NCBI GenBank assembly: GCA_016214985.1
Contig: JACRMM010000004.1
Coordinates: forward strand, 62,001-126,000
DNA from: Deltaproteobacteria bacterium
Lineage (GTDB): Bacteria > Desulfobacterota > Deferrisomatia > Deferrisomatales > JACRMM01
DNA: 64,000 bases
Direction of reading: 5' to 3'
Below the pieces are notes generated by a model. The model did not search any database, had not been told where the DNA came from, and worked only from the letters and a program-made list of their open reading frames with translations. Position numbers and translations under genes: made by a program. Positions 41,951-50,805 of the stretch are shown in pieces. The first letter of the stretch is position 1. The number at the start of each line of letters is the position of its first letter.

Positions 41951-43183
41951 ATGCACGAGCGAATCGAACGCTGCCGGATCAGCGGCAGCACCAACCTCCT
42001 CACGGTACTCTCCCTCGGCGACCAGGCGTTCACCGGGATCTTTCCGGCGTCGCTCGCAGAGGCGGTGCCCAGCGGGCCTTTGGAACTCGTCTGGTGCCCG
42101 GAGAGTGGCTTGCTCCAGCTGGCGCACTCCTTCGATCCGGCCCTCATGTACGGTGAGAACTACGGCTACCGGTCAGGGCTCAACGGGTCGATGGTCCGCC
42201 ACCTCACTGACAAGGCGCACCTCCTCACACGGTTGGCGGGCCTCGGGGCGGGTGATCTCGTTGTCGACATCGGCAGTAACGACGCGACCCTCCTTCGGGC
42301 CTACGAGATGCCGGGGCTCGCGAAGCTCGGTATCGACCCCACGGGCGCCAAGTTCAGGAGCTATTACCCGGAGGACATCCGCCTCGTCCCCGACTTCTTC
42401 AACCGGGGCAACTTCACGGGCGCCGTGGGGAACAGGAAGGCGAAGCTCGTCACCTCGATCTCGATGTTCTACGACCTCGACGATCCGGTTGCTTTCGCGC
42501 GCGATGTGCACGAGTGCCTGGCCGACGACGGAGTGTGGCACCTCGAGCAGAGCTACATGCCGTCGATGCTGCGCACCAACGCTTACGACACCGTGTGTCA
42601 CGAGCACATCAGCTACTACAGCCTGTCGGCCGTGGAACGGATCCTCGACGCTTCCGAGTTCGAGATCGCCGATGTGAGCTTGAACGCTGTCAATGGCGGG
42701 AGCTTCGCTGTCTCGGCCCGCAAGACGGGCAAGGCAAAGGCGAGACCGAACCCGGTGGTCGTCTGGCTCCTCACCGAGGAGCGGCGGATGGGCCTCCATA
42801 CGCCCAGGCCCTACCGGGACTTCGAGGAGCGAGTGTTCCTGCATCGCGAGCGTCTGGTCGAGCTCGTTCGCGCGCTCGTCGCCGACGGCAAGAAGGTGTT
42901 CGGCTACGGAGCGTCCACCAAGGGCAATGTGGTCCTCCAGTTCTGCGGCTTCACGCCCGACGACATCGAGTGTGTCGCCGAGGTGAACCCGGACAAGTTT
43001 GGCCACTTCACCCCGGGCACGGGCATCCCCATCGTCCCCGAGGCCGAGGCCCGGGCCCGGAAGCCCGACTACTTCCTGGTGCTGCCGTGGCACTTCCGGT
43101 CCGGCATCCTCGAGCGCGAGGCCGAGTTCCTGGCGGGCGGCGGCCATTTCATTTTCCCCATGCCGGAGATCGAGGTTGTCTAG
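41951..43183 (+). CDS. Sugar C-methyltransferase (SAM-dependent)
   Basis: About 410 residues. I chose ATG 41951, with GAAGGA about eight bases upstream, over GTG 41927. The N-terminus has a zinc-finger-like part (RCRISGSTNLLTVLSLG, WCPESGLLQLAHSF), the middle a SAM-binding fold (VVDIGSNDATLL), then CHEHISYYSLSAVERIL, and the C-terminal domain FGYGASTKGNVVLQFCG, in the order typical of NDP-sugar C-methyltransferases such as TylCIII and NovU. Such enzymes methylate a keto-sugar ring carbon, which fits the 4-keto sugar made by Gmd. Confidence 0.85.
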   Translation: MHERIERCRISGSTNLLTVLSLGDQAFTGIFPASLAEAVPSGPLELVWCPESGLLQLAHSFDPALMYGENYGYRSGLNGSMVRHLTDKAHLLTRLAGLGAGDLVVDIGSNDATLLRAYEMPGLAKLGIDPTGAKFRSYYPEDIRLVPDFFNRGNFTGAVGNRKAKLVTSISMFYDLDDPVAFARDVHECLADDGVWHLEQSYMPSMLRTNAYDTVCHEHISYYSLSAVERILDASEFEIADVSLNAVNGGSFAVSARKTGKAKARPNPVVVWLLTEERRMGLHTPRPYRDFEERVFLHRERLVELVRALVADGKKVFGYGASTKGNVVLQFCGFTPDDIECVAEVNPDKFGHFTPGTGIPIVPEAEARARKPDYFLVLPWHFRSGILEREAEFLAGGGHFIFPMPEIEVV

Positions 43184-44195
43184 ACTCCGCGCCATCGTCG
43201 TCGGGCATCGGGGCCAGGACGGCCGGTTGCTCGTCGACCGGCTCCGAGAACGCGGCGACCGCGTCCTGGGGATCGACCGGGACGTATCGGAGGTCGTCGG
43301 CGAGGGCCCGGGCGAGCCGGTCACCGTCGCCGATGTGGACTCCGTGGCCGTGGCGGTGGAGACCTTCAAGCCGGACGAGATCTACTACCTCGCTGCGCAC
43401 CACCGCTCCTCACAGGGCACCGCCCGGGCCGATGCCCTCGGCGAAGACCTTCGGGAGGGGCTCCGCGTGAACGTAGACGGGCTCGTGAACTTTCTCGAGG
43501 CCTTGCGCAGCCGCGCGCCCGAGGCGAGGCTCTTCTACGCCTCTTCGTCCCTGATCTTCGGGAAGGGCGGTGCCGACGAGCGCCAGGACGAGGAGACTCC
43601 CTGGACGCCGATGTGCGAGTACGGGCTCATGAAGGCGCTGGGCATGCAGGCGTGCCGGCTCTACCGCGAACGCTGCGGCGTCTACGCCGCCTGCGGCATC
43701 CTCTACAATCACGAGTCGGCGTATCGGCCGCCGGACTTCCTCTCCCAAAAGGTCGTCCTGGCTGCCCGCCGGATTCGCGACGGGTGCGGCGAGAAGCTTA
43801 CCCTGGGCGATCTCGATGCCGTCACCGACTGGAGCTATGCTCCGGACGTCGTGGACGCGTTTCCCCGCATCCTCTCCCTCGACCGGCCGGCAGACTTTGT
43901 CGTGGCCTCGGGCGAGGGGCACACCGTGCGGGAGTTCGTCGAAGCGGTCTTCACCCACGTGGGCCTGGACTGGCGCGACCACGTCGAGCAGGCGCCGGGC
44001 CTCCTTTACCGAGTGCGGTCGGCCCGGATTGGGAATCCTCGGAGGCTTCGGGAGGCGACGGGGTGGCGCCGCTCTCTCACCTTCGAGGAGATGGTACGGC
44101 GCTTGGTGGACGATGCGGCCGAGGGACGGGATTCCGTCTCTTCAAAGTGCGAACTCGCTTGCGCAGTCGGGGAGAGAGGTGAGGTGGGCCATTGA
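43176..44195 (+). CDS. NAD-dependent epimerase/dehydratase, Gmd-like paralogue
   Basis: About 339 residues from TTG 43176 (GGAG seven bases upstream; eight bases overlap with the methyltransferase). The N-terminus RAIVVGHRGQDGRLLVDRL parallels the GITGQDG motif of Gmd but has GHRGQDG. It also shows YYLAAHHRSSQG, FYASSSLIFG, YGLMK for the YxxxK motif and NHESAYRPPDFLSQK. So the catalytic residues are kept, while the NAD-binding loop is unusual. It may be a reductase or epimerase acting on the Gmd product; the substrate is unknown. A decayed copy of its 3' end lies at 44719-45022. Confidence 0.8.
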   Translation: MSRLRAIVVGHRGQDGRLLVDRLRERGDRVLGIDRDVSEVVGEGPGEPVTVADVDSVAVAVETFKPDEIYYLAAHHRSSQGTARADALGEDLREGLRVNVDGLVNFLEALRSRAPEARLFYASSSLIFGKGGADERQDEETPWTPMCEYGLMKALGMQACRLYRERCGVYAACGILYNHESAYRPPDFLSQKVVLAARRIRDGCGEKLTLGDLDAVTDWSYAPDVVDAFPRILSLDRPADFVVASGEGHTVREFVEAVFTHVGLDWRDHVEQAPGLLYRVRSARIGNPRRLREATGWRRSLTFEEMVRRLVDDAAEGRDSVSSKCELACAVGERGEVGH

Positions 44196-44586
44196 AGGAT
44201 GGAACGGACGGCACGGACGAAGTCGGGAAGCGTGTCACACTGGCGGAACAGCCCAGGGGTGATGCGGTGCCTCCCGCAACGGTCGATGCCATCGTCCGCG
44301 CGATCGCAGAACGCTTATCCCCGGACCAAATCGTGATTTTCGGATCGTATGCTTCTGGCCGGCCGGTGCCCGACAGCGACTTGGATCTGCCCGTGGTCAT
44401 GGAGACGGAGCTCCCCCGCCACAAGAGAGCCGCGACCGTTCGCCTTCTCTTCAGGCCGTTGCCTGCGCCATGGACCATTTGATGTACACGCCGGAGGAAG
44501 TGGCGCGATGGAAGGGAACGGTGAGTCAGGTCATCGCCGAGGCCTTTGAAACCGGAAGGTTGGTCTATGAGCGCCCGGTGCACTGA
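44192..44586 (+). pseudogene. Minimal nucleotidyltransferase with a frameshift
   Basis: The ATG overlaps the previous stop (ATGA). The first 85 residues have the MNT signature IFGSYASGRPVPDSDLDLPVV. The frame then stops at 44480 (LPAPWTI), but the next frame from about 44470 continues with MYTPEEVARWKGTVSQVI and AFETGRLVYERP, the usual end of this family, to a stop at 44584. One indel near 44465-44470 separates them. If real, the protein loses its last third but keeps the active site. Confidence 0.65.
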
Positions 44587-44718
44587 GCTTCCGTTTTGAG
44601 TTGCTGAGAAGATCGTGTGGTTTGTACCGCCACTCCGGGTTCGGCGGTAACGCGACATAGAGCCTTCGATCGGAGCTCGGGGTGGAGCGTACTCGACCCG
44701 CATCGGGGAGTTCGCCGC

Positions 44719-45022
44719 TGTGGCCGACGGGGAGCTACGCCCCGGATTTCGTGGATGCGTTCCGGGCATCCTCTCCCTCGACGGGCCAGAAGACTTCGTC
44801 GTTGCCTCCGGGGAGAGGCACACGGTCCGCGAGTCCGTGGAGGACGCCTTCGTGCGCTCGTAGGGTCGAATGGCGGGGGAACGCGTCGAGGCGCCTGGCC
44901 TGCCTCACCCCGCCCGGTCGGGACGCATCGGCAACCCTCATCGACTGAGAGAGAGGACCGGAAGTGGCGCCCCTCCCGGGAGGTCAAGACGTTGGTGCAG
45001 CGCCTTGTGGACGAGACGTCCG
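44719..45022 (+). pseudogene. Decayed copy of the 3' end of the epimerase gene at 43176
   Basis: The nucleotide sequence follows 43825-44110 with many changes and indels: ggagctacgccccgg matches ggagctatgctccgg, gcatcctctccctcgac is kept exactly, and cacggtccgcgagt matches caccgtgcgggagt. In protein terms SYAPDFVDAF corresponds to SYAPDVVDAF. The frame is broken several times. It looks like the remains of a tandem duplication, with the MNT gene trapped between the copies. Confidence 0.7.
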
Positions 45023-45113
45023 GTAGTAGTTGATGAGATCTGCAGGCGCCGGACGATACCCGAGGGACGCATACGGCGAAGCCTCTGAGGCAATCCGGAT
45101 AGAGGAATAATCG

Positions 45114-46043
45114 ATGTTGCGTTTGGTCCAAAGCGTCAGGCGCTCGGTGGTCCGTATGAATCTTAGATCGAAGGCCCGAATGTTTGCGCCGATGGCGAGG
45201 GCCGTCGGGCGAAATTTGGTAGTCGTCGACGTTGGGTGCCGCTGGGGTTTTGCCGAGGCATGGTCTGCCTTGGGGCCGCACGTCACTATTATTGGATTTG
45301 ATCCGGACGGGAAGGAATGTGAACGTCTCAGGAAGGCATATAGTGGGCAGATGAATGTCCAATTCGTCCCTCTTGCTTTGGGACCCAGTTCTGGAATGGT
45401 CTCGCTTTTTCAAGCTGCAGATCCTGCCTGCAGTTCTCTTTACGAGCCAGACGCGACGTGGACCGAAGCGCTTCCGGGATTAGCCTGCGCAAAGCTGGTT
45501 GGAAAATCGACTGTTAACGTTGTCACAATGGACTCATGGGCCGCTAGTGCGGGCATACAGGAGGTAGATTTCATCAAGCTCGATACGCAGGGATCCGAGC
45601 TCGGCGTGCTTCAAGGTGCGAAACGCGTCATCACCTCGGTTCGCGCGCTCGAGGTCGAAGTCGAATTCAACCCAATCTACAGGGGGCAGCCCCTCTTTGG
45701 GGACGTGGATGCCTTCTTGCGAAAGCGCGGCTTTGTGCTGTGGCGCCTTAAGAATTTGGCACATTATACGAGATCTACATCTGAGGCCAATGTTAGGCTA
45801 GAAGACAGGTATTTTTTTGATTCCAAGATCGTAGATATGGATACTCCCGGAGGGCAACTGTTTTGGGGGCACGCCTATTACGTCAGGAGAGAGATGACGG
45901 CACCTAAGTTATCGGACGATTGGAAGGGGCACTTGAGAGATTCTTGTATTCTATGGGCTCTTGGGTTCGACGACTTGCGTCAGAATCTCTTGAATGGAGT
46001 TAGAGAGCATGCACCCCCAGACATCGTTCGCTTGGTTCGGTAA
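45114..46043 (+). CDS. FkbM family methyltransferase
   Basis: 309 residues. The SAM-binding loop is VVVDVGCRWGFAEAW (near residue 38), followed by IIGFDPDGKECERL, and the FkbM signature DFIKLDTQGSELGVLQGA near residue 155. The family methylates sugar hydroxyls or similar groups. The DNA is visibly more AT-rich than the genes before 44 kb, which suggests that it came from another genome. The gene stands alone between a decayed epimerase and the flippase. Confidence 0.88.
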   Translation: MLRLVQSVRRSVVRMNLRSKARMFAPMARAVGRNLVVVDVGCRWGFAEAWSALGPHVTIIGFDPDGKECERLRKAYSGQMNVQFVPLALGPSSGMVSLFQAADPACSSLYEPDATWTEALPGLACAKLVGKSTVNVVTMDSWAASAGIQEVDFIKLDTQGSELGVLQGAKRVITSVRALEVEVEFNPIYRGQPLFGDVDAFLRKRGFVLWRLKNLAHYTRSTSEANVRLEDRYFFDSKIVDMDTPGGQLFWGHAYYVRREMTAPKLSDDWKGHLRDSCILWALGFDDLRQNLLNGVREHAPPDIVRLVR

Positions 46044-46179
46044 CGCATCGCGGCGTAACCTCGCACCGTGGGCCGCAGGCGAAGAGGTTCCGCATCGACG
46101 GGGAAGACAGGACTGTGAGCACAGGAGTCGATACTTCGTCTCGATCGGCGCTGGTCGTTTGGAATCCGCGGGCTAGCGG

Positions 46180-47682
46180 ATGACTCGCACGAAAGTCGGT
46201 TTCTTGGCCAACTTGTTCGGATCCGGTTGGGGCACGCTCATCGGATTGGTCTGCACGCCCTTGTTTATACGCTTTCTCGGGATGGACGCTTACGGTCTGA
46301 TTGGGTTCTTCGTGACCTTGCAGGGAGTGGTTCAAATCGTAGACATGGGATTGAGCCCCACCATGAACCGCGAGATGGCTCGCTACTCCGTCCTGCCGGA
46401 GAAAGCGGCGGAGGCGCGCGACTTCGTCCGGACCCTGGAGATCGGATACTGGGCGCTCGGAATCCTGATCGGCGTGACGATCGTTCTCTCTGCGCCGATC
46501 ATTGCCAGCCATTGGATCCGACCTGGGCGACTCACCGTGGGCGAAGTACGGAGCGCGATCGCGATCATGGGCCTGCTGGTGGCGCTGCAGTGGCCATTCA
46601 GCCTTTACCAGGGCGGGCTGCTGGGCCTTCAGCGCCAAGTTCTGCTGAGCTGCATTACCGTTGCGACCTCGACTCTGGGAAGCTTGGGTGCTGTCCTGAT
46701 CCTATGGAAGGTTTCGCCTACGCTCTTGGCGTTCTTCTTGTGGCAGATTGGAATTGTCATTCTTCAGGTGGCGTTTACGACCGTCGCGCTGTGGCGCTCT
46801 CTCCCCGCCGCCGATCAGCCGGCACGCATCGTTCCCCGATTGGTCCGCAATGTAGGAAGGTTTGCAATTGGAGTAAGCGGTATTTCGGTCATGGCGCTTG
46901 TCCTGACCCAGTTCGATAAAGTCATCCTGAGCAAGATGCTAGACTTAAAGTCTTTTGGGTATTACGTACTGGCAGGAGTTGTTGGCAACGGTCTCATGGT
47001 GTTGGTTGCGGCAATGTTCAATACGGTATATCCACGGTTTTGTGCGCTAGTAGTTTTAAGAGATGAACAAGGATTGAAAGAAATATACCACGGCTCTACG
47101 CAGATACTGGCAATTATGATCCTACCAGTTGCATCCGTTATTGTCTTCTTTTCCAGGGACATAGTATTTCTATGGATACAAGATCCAGTGATAGCACAGA
47201 ACGTTGGTCCGATCGCCGCCATCCTGACGATTGGGACTGCCCTGAACGGTATGATGAACATACCGTTCGCCCTTCAGTTGGCTCACGGATGGACCCGACT
47301 CGGGCTGGTCATCACTGCAATGTTCGTCTTCACTTTCGTTCCGACCATGGTCGTCATGTGCGCCCGTTTTGGAGCGATTGGTGCCGCGGCAGTTTGGGCG
47401 TCGTTGAACGCGGTCTATATGGTGTTGGGGGTTCCGTTGACTCATCGGAAGTTACTGCGAGGCGAAGCGGTTGTGTGGCTTGCGCGTGACTTTCTCCCTC
47501 CTCTGGCGGCTGCGGTTTCGATTGTCGTTCTTGGGCGGGCCATCCATGGAGACGGGAAGGGACCAGCAAGCGAAATCTTGTTCTTGGGTCTCCTCTATTT
47601 GTGTGCATTGATCGGTTCGGGGCTGGCGGCCCCGTTGGGTCGTGAAGAGTTGCGGAAAAGAATTCTAGCGATTTTACAGTGA
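46180..47682 (+). CDS. Polysaccharide flippase (Wzx/MATE-like)
   Basis: 500 residues with about 12-14 hydrophobic helices. The start (NLFGSGWGTLIGLVCTPLFIRFLG) and GLSPTMNREMAR are typical of Wzx-like oligosaccharide translocases, as are the paired helices around VILSKMLDLKSFGYYVLAG. It moves undecaprenyl-linked repeat units from the inner to the outer leaflet of the inner membrane. A Wzy polymerase is not obvious nearby. The AT-rich composition matches its neighbours at 45-49.7 kb. Its ATG start is 136 bases after the FkbM gene. Confidence 0.88.
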   Translation: MTRTKVGFLANLFGSGWGTLIGLVCTPLFIRFLGMDAYGLIGFFVTLQGVVQIVDMGLSPTMNREMARYSVLPEKAAEARDFVRTLEIGYWALGILIGVTIVLSAPIIASHWIRPGRLTVGEVRSAIAIMGLLVALQWPFSLYQGGLLGLQRQVLLSCITVATSTLGSLGAVLILWKVSPTLLAFFLWQIGIVILQVAFTTVALWRSLPAADQPARIVPRLVRNVGRFAIGVSGISVMALVLTQFDKVILSKMLDLKSFGYYVLAGVVGNGLMVLVAAMFNTVYPRFCALVVLRDEQGLKEIYHGSTQILAIMILPVASVIVFFSRDIVFLWIQDPVIAQNVGPIAAILTIGTALNGMMNIPFALQLAHGWTRLGLVITAMFVFTFVPTMVVMCARFGAIGAAAVWASLNAVYMVLGVPLTHRKLLRGEAVVWLARDFLPPLAAAVSIVVLGRAIHGDGKGPASEILFLGLLYLCALIGSGLAAPLGREELRKRILAILQ

Positions 47683-47790
47683 GTCCGTGGATGAATCGAG
47701 AACGTCTTTAATTGCCTCTTATCTTGAGCATACATTGACTAAGATAGATTGGAGCGTAGAAGGTTGCCATAAGATATCGCTACTTGCCTT

Positions 47791-47820
47791 TTGTGATCAG
47801 ATACGACTTCAATGCATAAT
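47791..47820 (+). promoter_or_regulatory. Candidate promoter within the polysaccharide region
   Basis: TTGTGA (47791-47796) and CATAAT (47815-47820) are spaced by 18 bases in an AT-rich gap of 185 bases, with the methyltransferase start 48 bases downstream. A moderate match only. Confidence 0.35.
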
Positions 47821-47867
47821 GTAAGTGGGATTTAACTTGCAGGGAGCGGGCGGAAGGTGTCAAGAAT

Positions 47868-48578
47868 ATGCCCTTTAGAGTAATGCGACGGGTGGAAGAG
47901 TACCAAGATGCTCGCCGGGAACTGGACCGACGTGGTTTGTCGTTGTATCGGGGCTCGACCTTCACTCGACTCGTCCAGCGGGTTGGGTTTCGGGCACCGA
48001 AAATCGGCGAGCTTACAAAGAGTTGGGACGTCTTGCTGACCTTGCAGTTTCTGGAGCAATATCTCAAGCCAGCTGAGCCAGTCGTGGACTTTGGGGCGAA
48101 TGGATCCGAGATCCTCGGGGCGTTGCATCGTCTAGGATTTCGCAACCTCCATGGCGTGGACCTGGAGCCAGACGTTGTGCGGGGCCCATACGCAGGGAGT
48201 ATTCGGTATTACGTGCAGGATTTCATGCACACTTCCTACGCAGATTCTTCCTTCGCCGCGATAACGGCGATATCTGCAGTGGAGCACGGTCTGGATGTCA
48301 GTCGTCTCCTTTCCGAAGTCTTCCGTCTTCTCCGACCAGGAGGGTACTTTATAGGCTCAACCGATTACTGGCCAAAGAAGATTGATACGGATGGTATCAA
48401 ATTGTATGGATTGGATTGGATAATATTTGATGAAGAAGAAATGCGAGGCTTTGTTGCAGAGGCCCGTCGAATAGGTCTTGAGTTAGTCGGAGACGCAGAT
48501 TATGTAGCGGAGTATCCATTAGTCAATGTATTTGGCAAGTGGTATACTTTTGCATGGTTTGCCCTCAGGAAAATATGA
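47868..48578 (+). CDS. Class I SAM-dependent methyltransferase
   Basis: 236 residues. SAM-binding region VVDFGANGSEILGALHRLGF, then GVDLEPDV, and SFAAITAISAVEHGLDVSRLL, followed by LRPGGYFIGSTDYWP, the order of the Methyltransf_11 family. The substrate is unknown; it is likely a sugar or lipid-linked sugar because of the neighbours. The N-terminal 50 residues are rich in Arg. AT-rich codon use matches the flippase and the next glycosyltransferase. Confidence 0.82.
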   Translation: MPFRVMRRVEEYQDARRELDRRGLSLYRGSTFTRLVQRVGFRAPKIGELTKSWDVLLTLQFLEQYLKPAEPVVDFGANGSEILGALHRLGFRNLHGVDLEPDVVRGPYAGSIRYYVQDFMHTSYADSSFAAITAISAVEHGLDVSRLLSEVFRLLRPGGYFIGSTDYWPKKIDTDGIKLYGLDWIIFDEEEMRGFVAEARRIGLELVGDADYVAEYPLVNVFGKWYTFAWFALRKI

Positions 48579-48647
48579 GGTTCTGATGCGTCGCGCTGTG
48601 TCTCGTATAAGAATATGTCCTGTGGCCAAATTTAAGGCACATGTGCA

Positions 48648-49688
48648 ATGCGAAGCCCCATGAAACCTAAACTGAGTATCTGTATTCCTGTCTATAACTT
48701 CTCCGCCTTCCTCGGGGAGACGCTGGATTCGATCCTGCCTCAGGTCAAGGAAGGGGTCGAGGTCTTGGTCTTCGACGGCGGTTCGACCGACAGTACGCCA
48801 GAACTCATGGGGGCTTTCCAAGCGACCTGGTCGAACCTCCGCTACCATCGCGCGGAGGCGAGGGGCGGCATCGACGCGGACATGGCGAAGACCGTCGAGC
48901 TTGCCCTGGGCGACTACGTCTGGCTCTTCAGTGGCGACGACCTGATGAGGCGTGGTGCGCTCGAAAAGGCTCTGGGCATGTTGTCAGGCGGTTACGACGT
49001 GATTCTTTGCAAACACACGAATTGCACGCTCGGAATGAAACCACTTAATAAGCACCCCGTTTTCTCGGAGGACCACGCCTTCGTTGCGGACCTAGGGAAT
49101 CGTGCCGAGCGCCTGGAGTACTTCAGGAAGGCGACGACGACGGAAGCATTTTTTAGTTTCATGGGAGGGATCGTGGTGCGAAAGGGCAAGTGGATTGAAT
49201 CAGGCGAGATCATTAAGTTTAGGGGCAGCTGTTGGGGCCATGTCGCTCGTCTCTTTAAAGTATCACAGAATGGGCTTACAGTGCGATTCGTTCCAGAAAT
49301 TTGGCTCGACAAGAGAGGTGAAAATGACTCATTCCTGGAGCGCGGTGTCGTGAATAGATACAGAATAGCTATTGAAGGATATCATGAGCTGACCAAGGAG
49401 TACTTCGGTGAGAAATCTGAAGAGGCTTTCCATGTACGGAGGGCCTTGCGCAACGAATTGAAGTTTGTGGGATTCCTGTGGGCGAAAGAGCAGGCAAAGG
49501 AACACCCTGAACGAGAAGACAGACATTTGCTGGACCAATTAGTTGATCTACTGTATCGGGATCGTGGGTTTGCGTCGTTTGCCGGACGGTTCACATACCA
49601 TGCGATGCCGGTGTGGCTGTACAGGGTTCTGCGTGTGCCGTACCGAAGATTGCGTCTCCTGCTGGGACAGCGGCTCAAGGCGTGTTGA
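48648..49688 (+). CDS. Family 2 glycosyltransferase
   Basis: 346 residues (or 342 from the second ATG at 48660). GT-A motifs: LSICIPVYNFSAFLGETLDSIL, VLVFDGGSTDST, and the DXD-like LFSGDDLM. The layout is that of abequosyl- and similar O-antigen transferases. The C-terminal third has no obvious membrane helix but many basic residues. It is similar in plan to the next gene at 49780 (ETLDSILPQV against ETLECLLAQV). It adds a sugar to the repeat unit; donor unknown. Confidence 0.88.
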   Translation: MRSPMKPKLSICIPVYNFSAFLGETLDSILPQVKEGVEVLVFDGGSTDSTPELMGAFQATWSNLRYHRAEARGGIDADMAKTVELALGDYVWLFSGDDLMRRGALEKALGMLSGGYDVILCKHTNCTLGMKPLNKHPVFSEDHAFVADLGNRAERLEYFRKATTTEAFFSFMGGIVVRKGKWIESGEIIKFRGSCWGHVARLFKVSQNGLTVRFVPEIWLDKRGENDSFLERGVVNRYRIAIEGYHELTKEYFGEKSEEAFHVRRALRNELKFVGFLWAKEQAKEHPEREDRHLLDQLVDLLYRDRGFASFAGRFTYHAMPVWLYRVLRVPYRRLRLLLGQRLKAC

Positions 49689-49779
49689 ACGGGTGCCCTG
49701 CCATGGCCCTGCTTGACCCGTCAGGCAGGGTTCACCAAGACCGATCTGGCCCGCGGGTCTCGGACGGGCGAGGACGCGG

Positions 49780-50772
49780 TTGACTCGCCTCTCGGTCTGC
49801 ATCGCCACCCGTAACAGGGGCCACGTCATCGGGGAGACGCTGGAGTGCCTGCTGGCGCAGGTCACCGACGAGGTGGAGATCGTCGTCGTGGACGGCGCCT
49901 CGACGGACGCCACGCAGGAGGTTGTCGGAGCCTTCGCGGCTCGTAGTCCTGCCGTCCGCTATGTGCGGCTCGAGCAGAACGGCGGGGTAGACCTCGACTA
50001 CCACCGCGCCGTCGACGCCGCAGGCGGCGAGTTCTGCTGGCTCTTCACCGACGATGACGAGCTGGCGCCCGGGGCGGTGTCCCGGGTGCTCCGGGAGTTG
50101 CAGGAGGGGGTGGACCTGGTCGTCGTGAACGCGGGCATGTTCGCCCCAGACCTGGAGGAGACTCTGGTCGAACGGCGGATGAAGATCGGGTCGGACCGCT
50201 CCTTTGCCGCCGCGGAGTTCGACGACTTCGCCCGGGTGGCGGGCGACCACCTCTCTTACATCGGCGGCGTCGTCATCCGTCGGTCGGTGTGGCGCTCCCG
50301 CGACGTGGTGCCCTACCTCGGGACCGAGTTCATCCACTGCGGAGTCATCTTCCAGCGCCCGCCGGAAGGGCGGATCACCGTACTAGCCGAGCCCCTGGTC
50401 CAGATCCGCGAAGGCGTGGCCCTGTGGTCGGCCCGGTCGTTCCACATCTGGATGTTCAAGTGGCCGCAGCTGATCTGGAGCTTCGAGACCCTGTCGGAAG
50501 CTGCCCGCCGAGCGATCGTGCCGCGGGAGCCGTGGCGGCAGCTTCGACGCCTCATGGCGTCGAAAGCGTGGGGCGAATACACGGGGAAACAGTACCAGGA
50601 GCACCTGCGGGACCGAGACTGGAGTCCCCTTGGCCGGGCGTCGGCCTGGGCGATCGCCTGTGCCCCGGACAGGCTCGTCCGATGGGTCATGCGCGGACTG
50701 ATCGCCGTCCTCTTCCCCGGCGACCGACTGCTTCGGTTCAAGATCAAGGTGGCGCTGTGGCGCCGGCCTTAG
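49780..50772 (+). CDS. Family 2 glycosyltransferase
   Basis: 330 residues from TTG 49780 (GAGGACG lies upstream; no ATG or GTG is close). GT-A motifs: LSVCIATRNRGHVIGETLECLL, IVVVDGASTDAT and WLFTDDDELAPG. It is related to the previous gene but its composition is high-GC, so the AT-rich segment ends between the two. The C-terminus (VMRGLIAVLFPGDRLLRF) is amphipathic and may touch the membrane. It is followed by a radical SAM gene 33 bases later. Confidence 0.87.
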   Translation: MTRLSVCIATRNRGHVIGETLECLLAQVTDEVEIVVVDGASTDATQEVVGAFAARSPAVRYVRLEQNGGVDLDYHRAVDAAGGEFCWLFTDDDELAPGAVSRVLRELQEGVDLVVVNAGMFAPDLEETLVERRMKIGSDRSFAAAEFDDFARVAGDHLSYIGGVVIRRSVWRSRDVVPYLGTEFIHCGVIFQRPPEGRITVLAEPLVQIREGVALWSARSFHIWMFKWPQLIWSFETLSEAARRAIVPREPWRQLRRLMASKAWGEYTGKQYQEHLRDRDWSPLGRASAWAIACAPDRLVRWVMRGLIAVLFPGDRLLRFKIKVALWRRP

Positions 50773-50805
50773 ACGCACAGCCACGGGACGCAGGGTAGAA
50801 CGAAC

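Noticed and set aside
41442..42677. 411-codon frame as one protein
   Set aside because: The first 155 codons are antitoxin and toxin remnants; the rest is the shadow of the C-methyltransferase in another frame.
45023..45113. Transposon end or attachment site at the AT-rich island border
   Set aside because: I found no clear inverted repeats, target duplication, tRNA or integrase near the border.
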